Positions 1 through 6,668 of a DNA stretch of 30,453 nucleotides are shown here, in pieces. Under the pieces are notes generated by a model. It saw only the letters and a list, made by a program, of their open reading frames with translations, made no database searches and was not told where the DNA came from. Source of the DNA: Deinococcus sp. (GTDB lineage: Bacteria; Deinococcota; Deinococci; Deinococcales; Deinococcaceae); the NCBI RefSeq assembly GCF_018260405.1, contig NZ_JAGLBG010000025.1, positions 1 to 30,453 of the forward strand, read 5' to 3'. Positions within the stretch are counted from its first letter, which is position 1; every line of letters starts with the position of its first letter. Both the position numbers and the translations under genes were made by a program.

Positions 1-69
1 ACTGTAAAGGTGATGGAAATGGGCGAGTCACTCCGTGAACTCCTGCGGTTGGGCGTTAAAGCAGCCTGA
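1..69 (+). CDS. C-terminal tail of an unidentified gene (partial)
   Basis: Frame 1 is open from the window edge and ends at TGA 67-69, giving 22 residues that finish ELLRLGVKAA. The residues look like the amphipathic helical end of a normal protein, but the piece is too short to identify. The stretch 70-146 that follows is purine-rich and non-coding in appearance. It could equally be chance open frame. Confidence 0.35.
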   Translation, partial: TVKVMEMGESLRELLRLGVKAA

Positions 70-146
70 AAGGTTCCGAACTACTGAAAAAGATGGTGCT
101 CTTTTAACCGAGTGGAACGAGTGGAAAAGAAAGAGGAGGAGGTAGA

Positions 147-236
147 ATGAAGGGGACGGCGGTGTTTTTCCGACGTGCCCATCATTCGGAAAACTGCTCT
201 AAATGGTTTCACTTTTGGGCTAGAATCGGGGAATGA
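147..236 (+). CDS. Possible 29-aa leader ORF overlapping the pyrophosphatase start
   Basis: A purine-rich Shine-Dalgarno tract (AGGAGGAGGT, 134-143) sits just before ATG 147. The frame runs 29 codons, is rich in aromatic, His and Arg residues, and ends at TGA 234-236. That stop overlaps the ATGATG start of the pyrophosphatase gene at 233, the usual geometry for translational coupling. No family is recognisable. The alternative is that the tract is incidental and the next gene is read from its own leaderless promoter (TAGAAT at 221-226). Existence as a translated ORF is an inference. Confidence 0.35.
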   Translation: MKGTAVFFRRAHHSENCSKWFHFWARIGE

Positions 237-1177
237 TGTACGTCTTTGGTCATTTAAACCCCGATACCGACGCCATTGCTTCAGCGCTGGTCTATGCCAA
301 CCTGCTACGGCAGCAGGGCACCGAGGCCCAGGCTTTTCGCCTCGGCGAGCTGAACTTCGAGACTGCCTACGTGCTTAGGGAACTGGGAACCGGAGCGCCA
401 GCCATGCTCCCCGAACTCGCGCCAGGCGCGGAAGTGGCCCTGGTCGATCACAATGAGAGCAACCAGACCGTCAGCAACATTCACGAGCTGAGCGTCAAGC
501 GCGTGGTCGATCACCACAAACTGGGCGATCTGACGACCAGTAGCCCGCCTTACCTGCGTTTCGAGCCAGTGGGCTGCACCAGCACCATTTTGCTGAAGCT
601 ATACCGCGAGGGTAACGTGCGGGTCGAGCCTCAGGAAGCCAAGCTGATGCTGAGCGCTATTCTTTCCGACACCTTGCACTTCCGCAGCCCCACGACCACA
701 CAGGACGACCGCGACGCCGTAGAGTTTCTGGCTCCAATCGCCGGAATTCAGGAGGTTGGGGAATACGCGCTAGCGATGTTTGCGGCCAAGAGTGATCTGG
801 GCGACACGCCCGCCGATAAACTCCTTAAGATGGATTACAAGGTCTTCCCTTTTGGCGACCCGCTCAACCCCAAGGAGTGGGGTCTGGGCGTGATCGAAAC
901 GACCAACCCGGGGTACGTTTTCGGGCGTCAGGCCGAGCTGCTGGAGGCGATGGACAGGGCCAAAGCGGACGACAAGCTGGCCGGAATCCTGCTAAGCGTG
1001 GTAGACATTCTCAACGAGTCCAACCGGACTTTTGTCATCAGCGCTGCCGAGGAGAAAGTCATCCAGGAAGCGTTCGGCGTGGACACCCACGACAAGATTG
1101 CTGACCTGGGAAACCGCATCAGCCGGAAAAAGCAGATCGTACCGACGCTGGAAAAATATTTCGCCCCCGAAAGCTGA
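233..1177 (+). CDS. ppaC: Manganese-dependent inorganic pyrophosphatase (DHH family, PPase II)
   Basis: This cytoplasmic enzyme hydrolyses pyrophosphate to two phosphates and so pulls biosynthetic reactions forward. The 314-residue product is the usual family length. The N-terminal metal-site motif GHLNPDTDA lies at about residues 6-14, a VDHN motif at about 70, the DHH motif (VVDHHKLG) at about 92, and the C-terminal SRKKQ substrate-binding motif near residue 298. These place it in family II (DHH/DHHA2), not the unrelated family I. The start is ATGATG at 233/236; either ATG is possible. There is no local Shine-Dalgarno, but TAGAAT at 221-226 ends 6 nt before the ATG, suggesting a leaderless message, while a short upstream ORF (147-236) could couple translation instead. 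A strong hairpin follows the stop. Confidence 0.93.
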   Translation: MMYVFGHLNPDTDAIASALVYANLLRQQGTEAQAFRLGELNFETAYVLRELGTGAPAMLPELAPGAEVALVDHNESNQTVSNIHELSVKRVVDHHKLGDLTTSSPPYLRFEPVGCTSTILLKLYREGNVRVEPQEAKLMLSAILSDTLHFRSPTTTQDDRDAVEFLAPIAGIQEVGEYALAMFAAKSDLGDTPADKLLKMDYKVFPFGDPLNPKEWGLGVIETTNPGYVFGRQAELLEAMDRAKADDKLAGILLSVVDILNESNRTFVISAAEEKVIQEAFGVDTHDKIADLGNRISRKKQIVPTLEKYFAPES

Positions 1178-1191
1178 GAAGCGAAGCTAGG

Positions 1192-1224
1192 AAAGCCCCC
1201 ACCAGTGCATCCGGCGGGGGCTTT
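1192..1224. terminator. Bidirectional terminator between ppaC and dnaJ
   Basis: Nine-base arms AAAGCCCCC (1192-1200) and GGGGGCTTT (1216-1224) enclose a 15-nt loop, with T runs on both exits (CTTTT on plus, CTTTCC on minus). It lies between the convergent pyrophosphatase and dnaJ genes and can serve both. Confidence 0.8.
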
Positions 1225-1243
1225 TCTGGTTACGGGTAAAGGC

Positions 1244-2185
1244 TCAGGCTTGCAGATCACGCAGCTGCTGATACAGCTCCTTTACCTGCGAGGTCAACGA
1301 CTTGGGTACGGTCAGGTTCAACCGGACATACAAATCCCCGTGTCCACCGCCCTTTTTGGGCCACCCCTGCCCACGCAGCCGCATTTTGCGCCCGCCGCTG
1401 CTACCTGCCGGAATATTCAGGCTGCCGGATTTGCCGCCCAGCATCTGCACCTTGATTTCGCCGCCCAATGCGGCTACGGGCGCGGCTACATCCACCGTGG
1501 TGGTCAGGTCGTCGCCGTCCAGCTCAAAGCGGGCGTCTTCCAGCACCCGGATGGTCAGCAGCACGTCACCGCCGCCCGGCCCCTGACCGGCCAAGCGCAA
1601 GCGTGCGCCGTCACGGGTGCCCGCTGGAACGCGCAGGCTTAGGCGCTTGCCGTCCACGTTAATGACCTCGTCGGAGCCTTCAAAAGCTTCTTGCAAGGTC
1701 ACCTGCAACTCGCCTTCTACGTTCTGCACGAATCTACGCCCGCTGCCGGAGCCGCCCAGCCCCCCCGAAGCCCCGCCGAACAGGTCTTCAAGATTGACCT
1801 GAGCGCCGCCTGGGAAGCCACCACCCGCAAAGCCGCCGCCCATGCCGCCGCGCCCGCCGAACATCTGCTGAAAGAAGTCGGAGAACTGGCCCGGATCAAA
1901 GCCGCCAAAGTCGCCGCCGCCCTGGAATCCGCCGCCCGCGCCGCCGCTATAGCCGGGGGGCACCTGCCCAGTGTGGCCGAACTGGTCATACACCTTACGC
2001 TTTTCGGGGTCGGAGAGCACCGCGTAAGCCTCGCCGATTTCTTTGAACTTGTCGGCGGCCTTCTCGTCGCCCTGATTTTTGTCGGGGTGGTACTGCTTGG
2101 CGAGTTTGCGGTAGGCAGATTTGATGTCGGCGTCGGATGCCGAGCGGGACACGCCGAGGGTATCGTAATAGTCCTTGTAAGCCAT
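1244..2185 (-). CDS. dnaJ: DnaJ-type co-chaperone without the zinc-finger region
   Basis: This Hsp40 co-chaperone delivers unfolded substrates to DnaK and stimulates its ATPase. The 313-residue protein has a J domain (residues 1-70) with the HPD motif in QYHPDKN, a Gly/Phe-rich linker (about 78-150, many GGF/GGG runs) and a C-terminal substrate-binding domain starting around RFVQNVEGEL. There are no cysteines, so the four CxxCxGxG zinc repeats of E. coli DnaJ are absent; the layout is that of CbpA and of the short DnaJ in Thermus/Deinococcus. AAAGGAGA lies 5-6 nt before the ATG. It is the last gene of the minus-strand chaperone cluster, 16 nt after the VF530-ankyrin gene, and ends at a strong terminator. 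CbpA would be an alternative name; the cluster position favours dnaJ. Confidence 0.9.
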   Translation of the reverse strand: MAYKDYYDTLGVSRSASDADIKSAYRKLAKQYHPDKNQGDEKAADKFKEIGEAYAVLSDPEKRKVYDQFGHTGQVPPGYSGGAGGGFQGGGDFGGFDPGQFSDFFQQMFGGRGGMGGGFAGGGFPGGAQVNLEDLFGGASGGLGGSGSGRRFVQNVEGELQVTLQEAFEGSDEVINVDGKRLSLRVPAGTRDGARLRLAGQGPGGGDVLLTIRVLEDARFELDGDDLTTTVDVAAPVAALGGEIKVQMLGGKSGSLNIPAGSSGGRKMRLRGQGWPKKGGGHGDLYVRLNLTVPKSLTSQVKELYQQLRDLQA

Positions 2186-2201
2186 GTAAGTCTCCTTTCG
2201 G

Positions 2202-2954
2202 TCAGCGGTCTGAAGGCTTGGGCGGGTTAAGGGACGGACTTTGCAGCTTATTGACCACGGCCTTCAGCCCATACGCCCCCGCAATGCTCAGCGCCGTATG
2301 CCCCCGCGAATCCTGCGCCTGTGGGTCGGCTCCGGCAGAGAGCAGCAGGTCCAGAATGTCAGTGCGGGGGGCGCGGGTTTTACTCTGGTACGCCTGCCCT
2401 TCCACATCTACCGTATGCAGCAGCGGCAGCCAGAAGCGCGAGTCGTTCACGTCTGCACCGCGCCGCAGCAGTTCGGCCACCACTCCGGGTTCGTAGTCGC
2501 CGTGCCCCAGCGCCGAACGGTCAATGGCCAGATTCAGCAGGGGCAGCGCCTCGGCGTCCGGCCAGAAATTCACGTCCTCAATGTGCGCCAGGGTGGGCAG
2601 AGAGTAGAGCTTGAGGTTCTGCGCGTTCTGCTCCAGGTGCCGCAACATCCAGCCCAGCGCCGCGTGAACCTTGGTCTGGCTAACGCCCGTGAAATTCAGC
2701 GCCTGCCCGCGCTTGAGTTCGTCAATGAGCGGATTGAGGTCTTCGCGGCGCACCTGCTTGAGGTACTCTCCCTCAACCTGTTCCCGCGCCCAGGGCGTCT
2801 TGCGAAGGAACTTGAGGCTGCTGCCCACGCTCGGCTCGTTCTGAAAGCACTTCACGGGAATGCGGCGCCCCAGCTCCTCCCAGCCGTATTCGGCGTGCAG
2901 GTGCGTGACGATGCGCTCTAGGGTGACGCCGTGGAGGGGGTTGGAAGCGGACAA
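2202..2954 (-). CDS. VF530-family (DUF2132) domain fused to ankyrin repeats
   Basis: The function is unknown. Residues 5-66 match the VF530/DUF2132 family pattern (PLHGVTLERIV, YGWEELGRRI, FLRKTPWAREQVE), small proteins suspected of binding DNA. After a helical linker (about 67-125) come ankyrin-like repeats: PLLNLAIDRS at 138-147, LLRRGADVN at 162-170, LLLSAGADPQAQDSRGHTAL at 203-222. Stand-alone VF530 proteins are about 70-80 residues, so this 250-residue fusion is unusual. The start is TTG at 2954-2952, with AAGAGG of the preceding gene's last codons acting as Shine-Dalgarno and only 2 nt between that gene's TAA and the TTG. It sits between grpE and dnaJ and is surely co-transcribed with them, which suggests a stress-linked role; that is inference. 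Confidence 0.8.
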   Translation of the reverse strand: MSASNPLHGVTLERIVTHLHAEYGWEELGRRIPVKCFQNEPSVGSSLKFLRKTPWAREQVEGEYLKQVRREDLNPLIDELKRGQALNFTGVSQTKVHAALGWMLRHLEQNAQNLKLYSLPTLAHIEDVNFWPDAEALPLLNLAIDRSALGHGDYEPGVVAELLRRGADVNDSRFWLPLLHTVDVEGQAYQSKTRAPRTDILDLLLSAGADPQAQDSRGHTALSIAGAYGLKAVVNKLQSPSLNPPKPSDR

Positions 2955-2956
2955 AG

Positions 2957-3202
2957 TTACCTCTTAATCTGGCGATCTAGGAACCAGTGGAGCACCATGA
3001 GCGTGCACGTAAGCAAACCGTAGACGGCGACCGCCATGACAGCGCCCAGCGAAAAACCATTGCGCTGATGGCCGAAAATATCGGCAGCAAAGCCGGTCAA
3101 AGAAGCAATGATGATAAGCACCATGCCGACATTTCGAACAAGGGCCAGGACCCGCTCTGGATAGGGTGCATCCTTATCAATCTTGTACCAGATGTCACCC
3201 AT
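2957..3202 (-). CDS. Small two-helix membrane protein in the chaperone cluster
   Basis: This 81-residue protein has a charged N-terminus (about 1-22), a hydrophobic helix at about 24-45 (VGMVLIIIASLTGFAA), a short polar loop (FGHQRNG) and a second helix at about 52-74, ending in a basic tail (RQIKR). No family is recognised. The ATG lies 5 nt after the grpE stop, with AAGAAGG in the last grpE codons as ribosome site; the downstream VF530-ankyrin gene starts 2 nt after its TAA. This tight packing implies co-translation with GrpE. Thermus carries a small assembly factor (DafA) in its dnaK cluster, but the membrane helices here give no reason to equate the two. Confidence 0.75.
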   Translation of the reverse strand: MGDIWYKIDKDAPYPERVLALVRNVGMVLIIIASLTGFAADIFGHQRNGFSLGAVMAVAVYGLLTCTLMVLHWFLDRQIKR

Positions 3203-3207
3203 AACGC

Positions 3208-3840
3208 TTAGCCCTTCTTGCTCACCACAACTCGCGCCGGGCGCACCAGACGGTCACCCATCTTGAAGCCCAGCTGGTAGGTCTGCACGATTTTGTCGTC
3301 CTCTTCGCCTTCCACCACCTGAATCGCCTCGTGCCACTGTGGGTCGAAGGTTTCACCCTCGCGCCCGGTGGTTTCCAAGCCCAACGTACCGAAGATGGTC
3401 AGAATCTTATTCTGCACGGCCTGCATGCCCGGAATCAGCTTGGCGGGGTCATCGACGCCCAGGCTCACGGCCCGTTCCATATCGTCGTACACGGGCATTA
3501 GGGCCTCGGCGGCCTTACTCACGCCCCTACTCTGAGCTTCAGCACTCTCGGCGGCGGTGCGGTTGCGGTAGCCCTCAAAATCGGCGGCCAGGCGGCCTAG
3601 TTTGCCCTTCAGGTCGGCGTTTTCGGCTTCCAGTTCGTCATAACGCTGGAGCTTGGTCATCATGTCCTGCACCTGCCCCATCATATTTTCATCCATGTCC
3701 GGGAAGCCTTCAGGCATGGCAAAATCGGCGTCGGTTTCATCTCCGGCACGCAGCTCAGTCTCGTCGGCCCCGAATTTGATGTTCTCGGTGGTGTCGTTTT
3801 CAATGGTCTTGCCGTCGGTCTTTTTGGTGTCGTCGCTCAT
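3208..3840 (-). CDS. grpE: GrpE nucleotide-exchange factor
   Basis: GrpE releases ADP from DnaK so that the chaperone cycle can continue. The product has an acidic, disordered N-terminus, a long coiled-coil region (TKLQRYDELEAENADLKGKL onward, with DFEGYRNRT) and the C-terminal beta domain signature FDPQWHEAIQVVEGEEDD... GFKMGDRLVRPARVVV. I chose the ATG at 3840 (210 aa, MSDDTKK...) because GGAAGGAA lies about 8-9 nt upstream; an in-frame ATG at 3873 would add 11 residues (MFTNPFGRKKD) but has no ribosome site, unless it is read from a leaderless mRNA. It is separated from dnaK by 315 nt containing a terminator, so it may have its own promoter. The downstream membrane-protein gene follows after 5 nt. 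Confidence 0.92.
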   Translation of the reverse strand: MSDDTKKTDGKTIENDTTENIKFGADETELRAGDETDADFAMPEGFPDMDENMMGQVQDMMTKLQRYDELEAENADLKGKLGRLAADFEGYRNRTAAESAEAQSRGVSKAAEALMPVYDDMERAVSLGVDDPAKLIPGMQAVQNKILTIFGTLGLETTGREGETFDPQWHEAIQVVEGEEDDKIVQTYQLGFKMGDRLVRPARVVVSKKG

Positions 3841-4019
3841 GTCTTTTTTCCTTCCAAACGGGTTGGTGAACATAGCTTTAGCTTATTGCGCCTCAATCGT
3901 TTACGCAGTGATTCAGGCCGAGCAAAGCGGGTGAGAGTGAAAAGAGGTTCGGGTGTGGGGCCGGCCATCCGGTGATTTTTCTGGATTGTAGCTGGAATGC
4001 TCAGGGGTTTTGGCTGTGG

Positions 4020-4055
4020 AAAAAGGGAGAGGGGGCGTTGTGGCCGTCCTCTCCC
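4020..4055 (-). terminator. Rho-independent terminator downstream of dnaK
   Basis: Read on the minus strand, arms GGGAGAGG (4055-4048) and CCTCTCCC (4032-4025) enclose a 15-nt loop and are followed directly by TTTTT (4024-4020). It lies about 134 nt after the dnaK stop and before grpE, so part of the dnaK transcription should end here. Confidence 0.7.
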
Positions 4056-4125
4056 GCTGGTTGTGCGTTTTGCTGCTTATGGGTCGGACGCTCCGGTTTG
4101 ATCCCTCAGTCGGCTTTGCTCTCAG

Positions 4126-4171
4126 CTTCCCCTGCAAGGGCCGTCAGAACGGCCTCTCTTTTAAGGGGAAG
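4126..4171 (-). repeat. Two-tier hairpin in the dnaK 3' untranslated region
   Basis: Outer arms CTTCCCCT (4126-4133) and AGGGGAAG (4164-4171) are perfectly complementary over 8 bp; inside lies a second perfect stem GGCCGT (4139-4144) / ACGGCC (4149-4154) with a 4-nt loop. It begins 18 nt after the dnaK stop codon. Possible roles are RNA processing or stabilisation of the dnaK message. On the plus strand the inner stem is followed by TCTCTTTT, so it could also stop antisense transcription. Confidence 0.55.
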
Positions 4172-4188
4172 TGACCCAGGGGTGAGGG

Positions 4189-6084
4189 TTACTCCGCAGG
4201 CTTAAAGTCCGCGTCGATCACGTCGTCGTCCTGCTTGGCCTGTGCGCCCGCTCCGGCTGCGTCGGCCTGTGCGCCGCCCGCGCTTTGGTTAGCGTTGGTC
4301 GTCATGAAGGTACGCAGTTCTTCTTCCAGCTTCTTCTGAGCGTCGGCAATCTTGGCGTCGTCCTCGCTGCGAATTGCTTCTTCGGCCTCATCAGCAGCGG
4401 CTTTGAGTTTGTCCTTGGCGTCCTGGGAGGCGCTGGTATTTTCTTCAATCTGCTGCGTGGCCTGTACCCGCAGACTGTCCAGAGCGTTGCGCTTCTCGAC
4501 CTTTTCCTTGCGGGCCTTGTCGGCGGCGGCGTTCTGCTCGGCTTCTTGCACCATACGCTCCACGTCGCTCTTATCGAGGGTGGTGGTGTTTTCAATCCGG
4601 ATGCTGCTTTCCTTGCCGCTGGTCTTTTCCTTAGCGGTTACGTGCAAAATGCCGTTGGCGTCAATGTCGAAGGTCACTTCGATCTGGGCGCGGCCAGCGG
4701 GCATGGGCGGGATACCTTCAAGCTTGAAGCGGCCCAGGCTCTTGTTGTCGGCCGCCATGGGGCGCTCACCTTGCAGCACGTTGATTTCCACGCCGGGCTG
4801 GTTGTTTTCGGCAGTGGTATAGATCTCGGTCTTCTTGGCGGGCACGGTGGTATTGCGGGTAATCATCGGGGCGATCATGCCGCCCTTGACTTCCACGCCC
4901 AGCGTCAGCGGGGTCACGTCTACCAGCACGATGTCGCCCAGGCTACTGTCGCCCTGAATAATCCCAGCCTGCACAGCAGCGCCCAGCGCCACGGCCTCGT
5001 CGGGGTTGACCGACTCGTTGGGGGTCTTGCCAGTGATGTCCTGCACGATGCGCTTGACCGCCGGGATCCGGGTCGAGCCACCCACTAGAATTACTTCGTT
5101 GATGTCGCTGGCACTCAGTTTGGCGTCGCTGAGGGCCTGTTCCACTGGCTTACGCACGCGCCTGAGCAGGTCGGCGGTCAGTTCCTCGAACTTGGCGCGG
5201 GTCAGCACCTTTTCGACGTGCATGGGGGTGCGGGTTTCAGGGTCGAAGGTGATAAACGGCAGGCTCACGGTGGTTTCGGAGGCGTTGGAGAGGTCAATCT
5301 TGGCCTTTTCAGCCGCTTCAATCAGGCGTTGCAGCGCTTGCTTGTCCTTACGCAGATCGAAATTATGCTCTTTATTAAAGTCCTCAGCCAGCCAGTCCAC
5401 GATGCGGTGGTCAAAGTCCGCGCCGCCCAGGTGGGTATCCCCGGCGGTGGATTTCACTTCGAACACGCCGTCGCCCAGTTCGAGGATGGTCACGTCGAAA
5501 GTGCCGCCCCCCAGGTCAAAGACCAGCACGGTTTCGTTGCCCTTGCGCTCCAGGCCGTAAGCTAGCGCCGCAGCGGTGGGTTCGTTGATCACGCGCAGCA
5601 CGTTCAGACCAGCGATTTCACCGGCCTGCTTGGTGGCTTCACGCTGGCTGTTGTCGAAGTAGGCAGGCACAGTAATCACGGCGTCGGTGATTTTCTGGCC
5701 CAGCTTGGCAGAGGCGTCGGCCACCAGCTTGCGCAGCACCTCGGCGCTGACCTGCTCGGGGGCTAGGTCTTTGCCATTGACACTAATGCGAACCGACCCG
5801 CCGGGGCCTTCCTTGACCGCAAAGGGGCTGCGTGCGGCTTCTTCCTTCACTTCGTCCCAGCGGCGGCCAATGAAGCGCTTGACTTCAAACAGGGTCGCGG
5901 CCGGGTTCAGTGCGGCCTGACGGCGGGCAATCTGACCCACCAGGGTTTCGTCGCCCTTGTACGCGACCACGCTGGGGGTGGTGCGCCCGCCCTCGGCGTT
6001 GACGATCACTTCGGGGCGGCCACCTTCCATAACGGCGATGACGGAGTTGGTGGTGCCCAAATCGATTCCTACAGCTTTAGCCAT
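4189..6084 (-). CDS. dnaK: DnaK, Hsp70 chaperone
   Basis: This ATP-dependent chaperone folds and rescues proteins with DnaJ and GrpE. The 631-residue product has the ATPase phosphate-1 motif GIDLGTTNSV at residues 6-15, DLGGGTFDV (phosphate 2), the adenosine motif VGGSTRIP, the linker DVTPLTLGVE, a beta-sandwich substrate domain, a helical lid (about 510-600) and the usual acidic tail DDDVIDADFKPAE. The start at 6084 (MAKAVGIDLG) is fixed by AAAGGAG 8-9 nt upstream and by family N-termini; a longer open frame to 6213 runs through the promoter and is not coding. It is transcribed from a strong promoter at 6161-6189 overlooked by an HspR-type HAIR site, and followed by a two-tier hairpin and a terminator before grpE. 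Confidence 0.98.
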   Translation of the reverse strand: MAKAVGIDLGTTNSVIAVMEGGRPEVIVNAEGGRTTPSVVAYKGDETLVGQIARRQAALNPAATLFEVKRFIGRRWDEVKEEAARSPFAVKEGPGGSVRISVNGKDLAPEQVSAEVLRKLVADASAKLGQKITDAVITVPAYFDNSQREATKQAGEIAGLNVLRVINEPTAAALAYGLERKGNETVLVFDLGGGTFDVTILELGDGVFEVKSTAGDTHLGGADFDHRIVDWLAEDFNKEHNFDLRKDKQALQRLIEAAEKAKIDLSNASETTVSLPFITFDPETRTPMHVEKVLTRAKFEELTADLLRRVRKPVEQALSDAKLSASDINEVILVGGSTRIPAVKRIVQDITGKTPNESVNPDEAVALGAAVQAGIIQGDSSLGDIVLVDVTPLTLGVEVKGGMIAPMITRNTTVPAKKTEIYTTAENNQPGVEINVLQGERPMAADNKSLGRFKLEGIPPMPAGRAQIEVTFDIDANGILHVTAKEKTSGKESSIRIENTTTLDKSDVERMVQEAEQNAAADKARKEKVEKRNALDSLRVQATQQIEENTSASQDAKDKLKAAADEAEEAIRSEDDAKIADAQKKLEEELRTFMTTNANQSAGGAQADAAGAGAQAKQDDDVIDADFKPAE

Positions 6085-6160
6085 GTTATTTACTCCTTTG
6101 AATGTGGGGGATGTGCGCCCAACTTGATGGTGCTGTGGGCAGCAGTTTTGAACTGCCAGC

Positions 6161-6189
6161 ATCATAGGGCCACAGTTCGGTACTGTCAA
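6161..6189 (-). promoter_or_regulatory. Sigma-70-type promoter of dnaK
   Basis: On the minus strand, TTGACA (6189-6184) and TATGAT (6166-6161) are separated by exactly 17 nt. Transcription should start near 6154, giving a leader of about 70 nt. Two small inverted repeats lie here: ACAGT/ACTGT between the -35 and -10 boxes (6172-6186), and GCAGTT/AACTGC at 6142-6156 around the predicted start. Confidence 0.85.
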
Positions 6190-6193
6190 TAGA

Positions 6194-6214
6194 CCTGAGT
6201 GTACTAGACTCAAG
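6194..6214 (-). promoter_or_regulatory. HAIR operator, probable HspR-binding site
   Basis: The plus strand reads CCTGAGT, 7 nt, ACTCAAG. The HAIR consensus (HspR-associated inverted repeat) is CTTGAGT-N7-ACTCAAG, so 13 of 14 conserved bases match. It ends 4 bp from the dnaK -35 box, a position suited to repression of the heat-shock gene by HspR. The hspR gene itself is not in this window. Confidence 0.85.
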
Positions 6215-6294
6215 TTTGAGGTTTAGGGAAGGTTTATCTTCAGGCTGCGTCCCGTCGTCTGCCCGCTCTGGGTCAAGCAGACGGTTGGCGGCAA

Positions 6295-6477
6295 GCTCGA
6301 AGGGGACATCATCAGTATCACGGTGCCGAGAATCTGGCGGTGCTCAGACAATGGGCCTTAAATCTGATGCGGCAGAAGGGGTCAGTCGGTGCAATCAACA
6401 AGAACCGCAAACATGCAGCCTGGGATGATCTGTACCGTGACGGCCTTCTGCAGCAACTGCGCCCTGACCCGACGTGA
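6295..6477 (+). pseudogene. C-terminal remnant of an ISAs1-type transposase
   Basis: The frame ending at TGA 6475-6477 encodes GHHQYHGAENLAVLRQWALN and continues LMRQ...NRKHAAWDDLYRDGLL. The AENLAVLR-ALNLMR block followed by a K-R-AAWDD segment is characteristic of the C-terminus of ISAs1 (DDE, H-repeat type) transposases. Only about 55-60 codons are recognisable; the catalytic domain is missing and upstream sequence runs into the dnaK HAIR region, so this is a decayed scar. No convincing terminal inverted repeats were found. Confidence 0.6.
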
Positions 6478-6608
6478 GTTGCCCCTAGCGCCAGTCAGGG
6501 GATCGGTCAGCCCCATGGCCCGCCTTACCCCACCAATCAAGGCTTAGTTCAGAGCCTTGACAGATCAGGGCTGATTTTCGCGTCTACAAGGGATTTTCTG
6601 TCAGCTAG

Positions 6609-6644
6609 AGGTGATTGACAGCCACCTGATTCCTCCTCCATATA
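6609..6644 (+). promoter_or_regulatory. Promoter and candidate operator of the sugar ABC operon
   Basis: TTGACA (6615-6620) and CATATA (6639-6644) are 18 nt apart, ending 24 nt before the permease ATG at 6669 (TATAGT at 6641-6646 is a second reading of the -10). An inverted repeat AGGTG-N9-CACCT (6609-6627) is centred on the -35 box. A second TTGACAG...CTGATT arrangement lies 50 bp upstream (6558-6576) and contains ATCAG-gg-CTGAT. Either could be the site for the nearby IclR-type regulator; that link is inference. Confidence 0.55.
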
Positions 6645-6668
6645 GTCGGCTTTGTTATGGGAGGGCCG

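Noticed and set aside
2957..3202. DafA (DnaK-DnaJ assembly factor of Thermus)
   Set aside because: Size is similar but two clear membrane helices make it a different kind of protein; no sequence resemblance could be shown.
4084..4100. Shared CGGACGCTCCGGTT at about 4085 and about 18695
   Set aside because: One occurrence is inside a coding region and the flanks do not match, so it is likely chance in GC-rich DNA.
4285..5088. Long antisense ORF across dnaK (and similar ones across accA, lepA, gltA, pilM)
   Set aside because: Such open frames are shadows of GC-rich codon use; they lack ribosome sites and known domains.
6085..6213. N-terminal extension of DnaK up to 6213
   Set aside because: The extra 43 residues cross the promoter, leader and HAIR site and are unlike any Hsp70 N-terminus; the ATG at 6084 has a good ribosome site.
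6085..6656. CIRCE element for HrcA control upstream of dnaK
   Set aside because: No TTAGCACTC-N9-GAGTGCTAA-like sequence is present; the HAIR site explains regulation.
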